Of a DNA stretch of 8,533 bases, positions 1-8,300 are shown in pieces. The position numbers and the translations under genes are program-made. The notes under the pieces were generated by a model, which was not told the DNA's origin, searched no databases, and saw only the letters and a list, made by a program, of their open reading frames with translations. The stretch comes from an uncultured Gammaproteobacteria bacterium. GTDB lineage: Bacteria > Pseudomonadota > Gammaproteobacteria > Chromatiales > Chromatiaceae. The DNA lies in the NCBI GenBank assembly GCA_937926265.1, contig CALAZS010000247.1, positions 1 to 8,533 of the forward strand, given 5' to 3'. How positions within the stretch are numbered: position 1 is the stretch's first letter; every line of letters starts with the position of its first letter.

Positions 1-11
1 AAATTATTTAC

Positions 12-1424
12 CTAAAGATTATTTAAGATTCCATCAAAAAAGCTTTCTTCATTGTTATCTTCACTATCTTCCTGCTGCTTTTCTTTCCATAGCAGCAGAT
101 CGTAGAAGTTCCTGATATTGTCGACATAGTTCACCGGCTCACTGCCCCGGGCATATCCACGTTTGAGTGTTTTATAGACCTTGGGATTGCTTAAATCCGG
201 CAGGTGTTTTTTTACATGCGCCCATTTATCCGGGTTGTCACCACGACGTTCCGTCAGGATGCGGGCATCCTCAAGGTGTCCAAAACCAACGTTGTATCCG
301 GCCAGGGCCAGGTAAATACGGTCAGGATAATTTATACGCTCGGGTACTTTTTTATCCATGCGCTTTAGATAACGCGCTCCACCCATGATGCTTTGTTCCG
401 GGTCAAGTCGGTCTTCCACGCCAATCTGCTTGGCTGCTGCCTGGGTCAGCATCATGATGCCTCTTACCCCGGTTGGAGATTTTGCCTCGGGGTTCCAGTG
501 TGATTCCTGGTATCCAATAGCAGCCAGCAGGTGCCAGTCATAACCGCTTTGTTCAGCTGCCTTGATGAATATGTCCTGGTACTTTGGGAGGCGATTATCA
601 ACGTGGCGCCAGAAGGTACGTTTATCAACAAAGTTCAAACGATCAACGTGGCCATAATAACGCTCCAGTAATTCATCCAGTTTGCCTGATTGTTTAATCT
701 GTTCGATAAACTCTACAGCCTTGTCATAAAGACTGGTATCCCGGCCATGCGGAAAAGCCCATGCCAGTTCTTCAGGTTCAGAAATGTCATAACCAATATT
801 GATTTTTGGATAGTAGCGCCTGTTTATAGCAATTTCGTTTGAGTCAGCAACAACAAAATCAATCTCACCATCGAGTACTTTTTGAAACAGCTGTTCAAGA
901 CTTGCTTCCTTGCTGGATTTCCAGACCAGCTCAGGATATTGTTTTTTGAGGTTCTGAAGTAATTCTGCATGACTGCTGGCAGCAATTACTTCAATTTTCT
1001 TTCCAAGCAAATCTTCATGCTTGCGCGGCTTGTGATTGCCGGACAAGTATACTACCTGGGAATGAATGGTCTGGTAGGAAGGGGTAAAGCGAATTTTGCT
1101 AAGTCTGTCTTTAGTGACGGTCAAACCTGCAGCGGCAAAATGCACATCGCGGTTAACCACAGCAGGTATTACCTGGTTAAAGGTTTCAGGATATGTAAAT
1201 TTGGCCTCCAAACCCAGGTAATCAGCAAAACGTGACACAAGTTCATACTCAAGGCCGGCAGGCCCGAAAGGTCCTTCATAAACTGAGGTTGGCGAGTTCA
1301 GTGTCATCACCCGTAGTTCACCGGATTCAATTACCTGTTCTAGAAGCGGGGGCTCAGGTTTAGAGCAGGAAAGCAGGCTAATGCTGGCGAGGGTGATTAT
1401 TATCAGTAGACTAAGGCGTTTCAT
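12..1424 (-). CDS. mltF: MltF-like membrane-bound lytic murein transglycosylase (lipoprotein, SBP_bac_3 + SLT)
   Basis: This predicted lipoprotein cleaves the MurNAc-GlcNAc bond of peptidoglycan, leaving 1,6-anhydro-MurNAc ends. The 470-residue protein starts with MKRL, a hydrophobic stretch and a lipobox LLSC (Cys20). Ser follows the Cys, which fits outer-membrane sorting. Residues about 30-258 form a type 3 solute-binding domain with GELRVMT at the start and the usual ligand Arg in TKDR (Arg107). Residues about 285-445 form the SLT domain: catalytic Glu307 in GYQESHWNP, then GVRGIMMLT (319-327), ALAGYNVGFGHLEDA (373-387) and a terminal VNYVDNIRNFY segment. This is the order of Escherichia coli MltF, which is somewhat longer (518 aa). 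The C-terminus ends in an acidic tail (about 447-460). The start at 1424 is chosen for the signal peptide. An upstream ATG at 1457 has a better-spaced GAGAG (1464-1468) and would add 11 residues; a TTG at 1463 is also in frame. The gene lies 57 bp downstream of the REC-REC gene, probably in one operon. Confidence 0.9.
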   Translation of the reverse strand: MKRLSLLIIITLASISLLSCSKPEPPLLEQVIESGELRVMTLNSPTSVYEGPFGPAGLEYELVSRFADYLGLEAKFTYPETFNQVIPAVVNRDVHFAAAGLTVTKDRLSKIRFTPSYQTIHSQVVYLSGNHKPRKHEDLLGKKIEVIAASSHAELLQNLKKQYPELVWKSSKEASLEQLFQKVLDGEIDFVVADSNEIAINRRYYPKINIGYDISEPEELAWAFPHGRDTSLYDKAVEFIEQIKQSGKLDELLERYYGHVDRLNFVDKRTFWRHVDNRLPKYQDIFIKAAEQSGYDWHLLAAIGYQESHWNPEAKSPTGVRGIMMLTQAAAKQIGVEDRLDPEQSIMGGARYLKRMDKKVPERINYPDRIYLALAGYNVGFGHLEDARILTERRGDNPDKWAHVKKHLPDLSNPKVYKTLKRGYARGSEPVNYVDNIRNFYDLLLWKEKQQEDSEDNNEESFFDGILNNL

Positions 1425-1481
1425 TTTATTAAATCTCTCGGCTTTAGCTTCCTGCATCGGCAACTCTCGAGATTATAGTTT
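1425..1481 (-). promoter_or_regulatory. Intergenic spacer and start-site region of the mltF-like gene
   Basis: This 57-bp gap follows the TAA of the REC-REC gene. It carries two GAGAG Shine-Dalgarno-like motifs on the minus strand. One at 1435-1439 lies 10 nt before the ATG at 1424, and one at 1464-1468 lies 6 nt before an in-frame ATG at 1457. The second sits inside the 8-bp palindrome TCTCGAGA (1465-1472), which is too short to be a terminator. No stem followed by a T-run on the minus strand is visible, which supports read-through from the REC-REC gene. The start choice stays open between 1424 and 1457. Confidence 0.45.
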
Positions 1482-2282
1482 TTAATCCAGTATCTGTTGA
1501 ACCAGGTCACGCACAGTTTCAGCCCCAAAAGGTTTGTCGCATATTGCTGAAACCCCGGCTTTTTGTACCGCAGCCAGCCTGTTGTCGTTGGATTCACTGG
1601 TGACCATTAAAACCGGCACAGAAGCCTGAGAGCTTTTCGAGCGTATGTGATCAACCAGTTCCTGGCCATCCATATTTGGCATATTGTAGTCAGTCACAAC
1701 CAGGTCAAAATACTGGCTTTCAAGGATCTTTGAAGCTTCAAGACCATCTGTGGCTTCAGTGAAGTTTTCAATCCCGATAGAGGTTAACACCCGCTTAATG
1801 TGTTTACGTGCCATACTGCTGTCGTCAACAACCAGTACTTCGAGTTCCTCTGGAGAAAAGTCTTCTAAAGACATGCTCGTAGGGTCTATAAAATTTAGTG
1901 TATTTGCCATGGCGACGCGCAGCTCTTCAACATTAAAAGGCTTGGGAAGAATGGCAATAACACCAGCCTGCCGAATAGGATCCAGGTAGCGAAACTTGGT
2001 TTCAGAGGAAATCAGGATAAATCCCATGTCACTGGTTTCGGAATTTTCCCGCATACGGTGAACCAGGTCGGTTCCGGTCATATCTGGTAAATACAAGGCA
2101 CTGATGACAACATCAGGTGTTAAGCCGGCAAGGTCTTCAAGTGTTTCGGCACCATTTTTTTTAATAATGATGTTGATAACACCAACCTCATTAAGCTGTT
2201 TGCTGATGATTTTCTGCTGGGTGGTAGAGGGTTCTACCAGAACGGCGACAATGTCACTGATTTGTAATTGTTCTTCAGACAT
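1482..2282 (-). CDS. Tandem-receiver response regulator (REC-REC) with a degenerate first receiver
   Basis: A cytoplasmic 266-residue signalling protein made of two CheY-like receivers and nothing else; no DNA-binding, GGDEF, HD-GYP or other output domain is present. REC2 (about 147-265) is complete: acidic pair Asp153-Asp154 in LVVDDS, phospho-acceptor Asp198 in VVTDYNMPNMDG, Thr228 in MVTSES and Lys250 in DKPF. REC1 (about 10-130) keeps the fold pattern and Lys114 in LPKPF. However, the position matching Asp198 is Ala62 (DVVISALYLPDM; codon GCC at 2097-2099), and the acidic pair is reduced to Glu17-Pro18. REC1 therefore should not accept phosphate, and the protein probably works as a phosphate-accepting or docking module through REC2. 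The ATG at 2282 follows a purine-rich AGAGAAG (2285-2291 on the minus strand). The gene is divergent from the giant hybrid kinase and upstream of the mltF-like gene. A role as relay partner of that kinase is inference from position. Confidence 0.93.
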   Translation of the reverse strand: MSEEQLQISDIVAVLVEPSTTQQKIISKQLNEVGVINIIIKKNGAETLEDLAGLTPDVVISALYLPDMTGTDLVHRMRENSETSDMGFILISSETKFRYLDPIRQAGVIAILPKPFNVEELRVAMANTLNFIDPTSMSLEDFSPEELEVLVVDDSSMARKHIKRVLTSIGIENFTEATDGLEASKILESQYFDLVVTDYNMPNMDGQELVDHIRSKSSQASVPVLMVTSESNDNRLAAVQKAGVSAICDKPFGAETVRDLVQQILD

Positions 2283-2396
2283 AACTTCTCTAACGACTTT
2301 TATCAGCTAAACTTTAGCCTATTCGGGTCGATTTATCTCATAATACAACAATACTGTTCACAAATATTGAAATATCACTAGCAAGATTTCATAAAT
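2283..2396. promoter_or_regulatory. Divergent intergenic region between REC-REC gene and hybrid kinase
   Basis: These 114 bp separate the two divergent starts and must hold the promoters for both sides unless promoters lie inside the coding regions. The right half (about 2330-2396) is strongly AT-rich. On the plus strand CATAAT (2338-2343) resembles a -10 box, but the best upstream match, TTTAGC (2313-2318), is poor and 19 bp away, so this is only a weak candidate. No convincing minus-strand promoter was recognised. No strong Shine-Dalgarno sequence precedes the kinase ATG at 2397; the nearest purine-rich run is GCAAGA at 2381-2386. An in-frame TAG at 2379-2381 rules out an upstream start for the kinase. 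Confidence 0.5.
2306..2318. repeat. Perfect 13-bp palindrome GCTAAA-C-TTTAGC (possible operator)
   Basis: The two 6-bp arms, 2306-2311 and 2313-2318, are exact inverted complements around a single C. The element is centred about 30 bp upstream of the REC-REC start and about 85 bp upstream of the kinase start, so a dimeric regulator bound here could affect the minus-strand transcript. There is no known regulator match that I can name, and a 6-1-6 palindrome can occur by chance in AT-rich DNA. Confidence 0.4.
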
Positions 2397-5300
2397 ATGA
2401 AATTTATCAAACAATTAGCTGCCATTTTAGGTTTTGTTATTACAATTTTTTCTTTTGCCACGCAGGCAAAAGTCGTTGATGTAGGCTTTAGTTATGCCAA
2501 ACCCCCCTATGTTTTTGCCAGCACTAAAGCAGACTTAACTGAAACACGTGGTATTGAATTGGATATCATGAGGGAAGCACTGGCCCGCAAGGGTCATTTC
2601 ATGAACGTCACCTATTACTCAAAAAATGATTTAAAGCAAGCGCTATTGTCCGGAAAAATTGATGTAGCAGCAGGATTAAACCCGAATCAACCTGATCAGC
2701 TTTACTATTCTGACGACTATGTCTATTTCTGGGATTACGCCATCACACATCCACAGGAACAGGCGAAAATTCGTTCCATTGAAGAACTGAAAGGTCGCGA
2801 GGTTTTCGCTTGGCAGGGTGCCAGGGAAGATCTTGGCGAAGACTTCAAAAATATCACTACCTCGATGAAGCTGTACCAGGAAACTGGTGACCAGGAAGAG
2901 CAGGTAAAACGATTTCTTAAAAAAGAAATTGATACTCTGATTATCGACTGGAATATTTTTTCTTACTGGACCAGGCGTCTTGATGTTAACCCTGATAATT
3001 TCACTCGTCATGATATTTTTGGTGGCAAAACAACTTTATTATCCGCATTTACTAACCCGGCATTACGTGATGATTTCAACGAAGGTCTGGCAAAGCTTAA
3101 ATCTTCAGGTCGATATCAGGAAATTTATGACCGTCTATGGGGTAAAGATCAGAAAGATCAGGATGTTCTGGTTGATAAATTAACTTTAACTGAAATTGAA
3201 AAACAATGGCTGAAACAACATCCTAAAATCAGTATTGCCTATGATGCTACGTTCGGTCCTTATTCATTCTTATCCTCATCTGGCGAATTCACTGGTTATG
3301 CAGTCGATGTTGTATCACTGATTGAGCAGGAAATTGGAATCAGGTTTGATGTTTATCCTGATGGTGTTTGGAAAAACCTCTATACCGCGGCCCAGCAAAA
3401 GGAAGTTGATGCTGTCGTTACCATGAATCCATTGGAAAGCCGAAAAGAATGGTTTGTATTTTCTGACCCATACATTTACCTATCCTGGTTTGTATTTGCC
3501 AAAGATAATGATAACCGCTTTGATAAACACGGCGATCTTAATGGTGCAAGAATCGCCATGGTTGATGGTTATTCGCAGAATGAATATCTCTTAAAAGAAC
3601 TCACCAACGTTACACCAGTTATTAGAGATGACATGATTGATGCTTTAGCGGCTGTCAGTAATGGCGAAGCAGATTTTTATGTATCAGACCTGGGTATTGT
3701 TAATTTTCAGTTAAAAAAGGCTGGTATCAACAATGTAACGCCCAAGTTTTTATGGAAGCAGAATATTGGAAACCAGACGTTTGGTATTAGAAAAGACTGG
3801 CCAGAATTGGCCACCATTATTTCCAAGGCGCTAAAAAACATCTCCAAACAACAATGGTTAGGTTTAAAAAATAAATGGATAGTCGATGATTCTGTGTTTT
3901 CGAAAGGCAAACAGCCCTCTATAAACATAGGACTGACAGACAGGGAATTAGCTTGGTTAAGTACGCATAAATCAATACGTATCGGTATTGATAATAACTG
4001 GCCTCCGTTTGAGTTTCGTGACAACCAAGATCAAATCAGCGGCATAGCCAGTGGTTTTGTCGAGCAAATTAAAAAACGTTTAGCCATCAATCTCAATTTG
4101 GTCGAGGAAATGCCATGGAAAGCCACATTCGAGGCGCTGAAAAATAACGAGATTGACGTATTGACAATGGTTACCCCCAGTAAAGAACGTGCTAAAACGA
4201 TGCTCTTTACCAAGCCATATATTTCTTTTCCAGCTGTACTGGTTACCCGCTTGGATGCACCTTATGCCAGTTCAATCAAAGACTTTCAAAATAAAAAAGT
4301 GGCTGTCGGCGATGGTTATATTACCCATGAGGCTCTGACTAAAGACTATCCAGAAGTGACGCCTGTTCCCGTGGCTAATGTTACTGAAGCCTTAAAGGCT
4401 GTTAACGATGGTAAAGCTGATGCTGCCTTGATCAATCTTGCGGCATTTACTTATGAAACCAGTCGTTTGAATATTACCGGCCTGAAAGTGGCCGCACCAA
4501 CGGAATACAGTTACAACCTGGCGATGGCGGTTCGTAAAGACTGGCCAATATTGGTGAGCATATTGGATAAAGCGCTAGATGATATTGATGATGCCACACG
4601 TGTTGCTATCAAAAACAAATGGGTAAATGTTGAATATGATCTTGGTCAGGATTTAACGAAGATTTTCATTTGGGTTGCCGTTATCGCCAGCATGCTGATC
4701 TTGGTCATAGGGTTTTTTATCATCTGGAACCGACGCTTAAATCATCTCGTTGAAGCCAGGGAAGCAGCATTAAAAAAGCAGGCCCATGATTTACAGGAGA
4801 GGGTTAAAGAACAAAGCTGTCTCTACGAGTTTTCTTCGGTACTTGAACATCGACAGTTACCTATAAAAAAAATGTTGCAAATGGCTGTGGATATATTACC
4901 GCATGGCTGGCAGTACCCGGAAATTACCGTTGCTACTATAAGCTATGATCGCACCAGGGTTTATAGTGAGAGGTTTAAAAATACGCTCTGGATGCAAAAT
5001 GCCGATTTTTTTGTTCGTGGTGAAAAGAAAGGAGCTATTGAAGTTGCTTACCTGGAAGAAAGACCAATATCTGATGAAGGCGTTTTTCTGAAAGAGGAAC
5101 GAGCACTGATTGATGAGTTGGCAAAACAGCTGGGAATGGCAATTGAGAGACGACTTGATGACAATGACCTGAAGTTACTTAACCAGGATCTTGAATTGCG
5201 GGTCAAGGAGCGTACGGATCAGCTTGAACAGGCGCAGGAGCGTAACAGGTTAATACTTGACTCAGCAGGAGAAGGGATTTTTGGCCTGGATACACATAGT

Positions 5301-8300
5301 ATCGTTACATTTTGCAATCGCTCTGCTGCTGAAATGCTCGGTTATGAAATCAAGGAATTGGTTGGGCAGAATATGCATTCAACCGTGCATCATACCTACA
5401 AGGACGGCTCACATTATCCTATTGAAAAATGCCATATGAGAGCAGCCCAAATTGAAGCAGTATCCAAGCATATTGATAATGAAGTGTTTTGGCGCAAGGA
5501 TGGTATTGCTATTCCAGTCGAATACACTGCTGTGCCTATGTTTAAAAATGATGAAGTTATCGGTGCAGTGATTGTTTACCGGGATATATCTGAGAGACTT
5601 CAGCAACAGCAAAAACTGCAGGCCAGTGAAAAACAATTCAGAACTTTAATGGACTCGGCTCCCGATCCAATGATCGTTGTTGATGAAGAAGGCACGATTG
5701 TGATGGTTAACCATCAGGCAGAAGTTGTGTTTGAATACAAAAAAGCTGAATTAATAAATAAGAAAATAGAGCTGTTAATTCCTGCGCATTATCACGAACA
5801 ACATATACATAATCGAGAGGCTTTCGCTAAAAACGCCGTAGCACGCTCAATGGGGCAGCAAAAAGAATTGAATGCCCTGTCAAAATCTGGTCGGGAATTT
5901 CCTGTAGAGGTTAGCTTAAGTCCAATTGAATCTGACGATGGCCTTTTAATTGCCAGTTCAATTCGCGATATTACTGAACGTAGATTGGTTGAGGATACGC
6001 TCAGGGAAAATAAAGCCCTGATGCAAACCCTGTTTGACAATATTCCTGACTTGATTTTTGCGAAAGATAAAGAGGGTGTCTATATCGATGTCAATGCAGC
6101 CTGTGAAGCATTTGCCGGCAAACCCAAGTCTGAATTTATAGGTCATACGGATGTGGATTTGTATGGGGAGGAGACGGCAAAAGAATTCCGGGAACAGGAT
6201 CTTGCTATGCTGGAACAAGGAACCCAACGTCGAAATGAGGAATGGGTAACTTATCCCGATGGTACAAAAGTTTTACTTGATACTTTAAAAACACCCTTAA
6301 GAGATAATGTTGGCAATATTATCGGCATGCTGGGTATTTCCAGGGATATTACCGCACAAAAACTGGCAGCAGATGCAGTTAGAAAGGAACGTGAACAACT
6401 TCAGCAGATTCTTGATTCCAGCCCTGTAGGGGTGAATATCACTGTTGATGGCAAGTTAAAGTTCGCCAACCCTCGCTTTACTGAAATGTTTGGCACTCAG
6501 ACAGGTGACGCTGTTCGAAGTAATTACGTAGACCCCGATGACAAACGCCGCTTGTCAGAGCAGTTGAAAAAAAATCATAAAGTGTCTGGTTTTGAAATCC
6601 AGATCTATGATCCATTTGCCAACGTGCGTGACATTCTTTCATCCTTCGAGGAAATTGAATATGAAGGAGAAAAAGGCTACCTCGGCTGGCAGATCGATAT
6701 AACGGACAGAAAACGCGCTGAAAGGCAAAGCAGGGAAAACGAAGAACGCATGGAAATTGCCGCAGCCAGTGCGGAGCTCGGTTTGTGGGACTGGTATCCA
6801 GCTTCTGGTGAAGTCATTATCAATGATAACTGGGCGATCATGCTTGGCTACACACCCAGTGAAATGCGGTCGGGAAAAGACAAGTGGTCACCGTTGGATG
6901 GTGGTTATGATCATTGGCTGGAATTAATTCATCCGGATGATGTTATTGAACATATCGAGAGACTCAAAGCACACTTGGATGGTAAATCAGACCTGTATCG
7001 TGTGGAGTTACGCCTAAAGTGTAAGGATGGCACTTATAAATGGATACTCGATGTTGGCAAAGCTACATTTGATGCTGAGGGTGAAGTTATTCGTATGACC
7101 GGAATTCATCTTAACATTGATAAAGCCAAGCAATTACAGTCACAGCTTGAAGAAGCCATAGTCATTGCTGAAGATGCCAACCAGGCCAAGTCAGATTTTC
7201 TGGCGAACATGTCCCACGAAATTCGTACACCAATGAATGCCATCATTGGCATGTCTCATCTTGCCTTGCAAACAGAACTCGATAGAAAACAAAGAAACTA
7301 CATTCAAAAAGTGCATCGTTCAGCTGAAAGTCTGTTAGGCATCATCAACGATATTCTGGATTTCTCGAAAATTGAAGCCGGTAAAATGGATATGGAGAAC
7401 ATTGATTTCCGGCTTGAGGATGTCTTCGACAACCTGGCGAACCTGGTCGGGCTTAAAGCCGAAGAAAAAGGCCTGGAATTGCTTTTCGATCTACATCCAG
7501 ATTTGCCAACCAGCTTAATTGGTGACCCACTCAGGCTCGGGCAAATTATTATTAATCTTGGTAATAACGCAGTGAAGTTTACTGAGCAGGGACAAATTGT
7601 GATTGCGGTTGAGTTGCTTGAACAGGTTAACCAAACGGCTCGTCTTAAATTCACGGTGAAAGACAGCGGCATTGGTATGAGCAAGGATCAGCAGGGCAAG
7701 CTATTTAAGTCTTTCTCCCAGGCCGATTCATCAACAACACGAAAATATGGCGGTACCGGTTTAGGCCTGGCGATTTCGAAAAACCTGGTTGAAATGATGG
7801 GTGGCCGTATCTGGGTTGAGAGTCAACAAGGGCAGGGTAGTGACTTTATCTTTACCGTGTTAATGGGTATCCAGCAGGGTGAACCGTCACAACGTAAAAT
7901 GATAAGTGATGATCTGCAATCAATGCGTGCCCTGGTTGTAGATGACAATGCTGTTGCCCGAGAAATTACCAGTAATATGCTGGCTAACCTTGGATTAAGA
8001 ATTGATCAGGCCGGTGCTGGTGAAACAGCCCTGGCATTACTGGAACAGGCGAATGATACGGACCCTTACAGGTTGGTGATGATGGATTGGAAAATGCCAG
8101 GGCTGGATGGTGTTGAAACAGCGCGCCAGATTAAACAGAATGAAAACCTGTCTGATATTCCAACCATTATCATGGTCACTGCTTATGGCAGGGAAGAGGC
8201 ATCGCAGGCTGCTGAGGGTGTAGACATTCAGGGTTTTCTGACTAAGCCGGTAACCGCTTCTACGCTGCTGGACGGCATACTAACGGCCATGGGTAAAGAC

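Noticed and set aside
969..1235. Plus-strand open frame of 88 codons inside the mltF-like gene
   Set aside because: It lies wholly antisense to a coding region with clear domain motifs, and its own translation shows no recognisable family.
1465..1472. TCTCGAGA palindrome between the two minus-strand genes as a terminator
   Set aside because: The stem is too short, has no loop, and is not followed by a T-run on the minus strand.
2357..2371. TTCA-N7-TGAA inverted repeat upstream of the kinase
   Set aside because: Only four bases per arm in AT-rich DNA; it does not extend and matches no operator I can name with confidence.
2676..3011. Minus-strand open frame of 111 codons opposite the first flytrap domain
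   Set aside because: It is the antisense shadow of a well-supported domain; the translation has no recognisable motif and no promoter or ribosome site was seen.
3707..4213. Minus-strand open frames opposite flytraps 2-3
   Set aside because: Antisense shadows of the kinase frame with low-complexity, family-less translations.
5958..6227. Minus-strand open frame opposite the PAS array
   Set aside because: Antisense to conserved PAS sequence, which constrains the plus strand; no independent support.
7304..7684. Minus-strand open frame of 126 codons opposite the HisKA/HATPase region
   Set aside because: The Ser/Leu/Arg-rich translation is typical of an antisense frame of a conserved kinase core.
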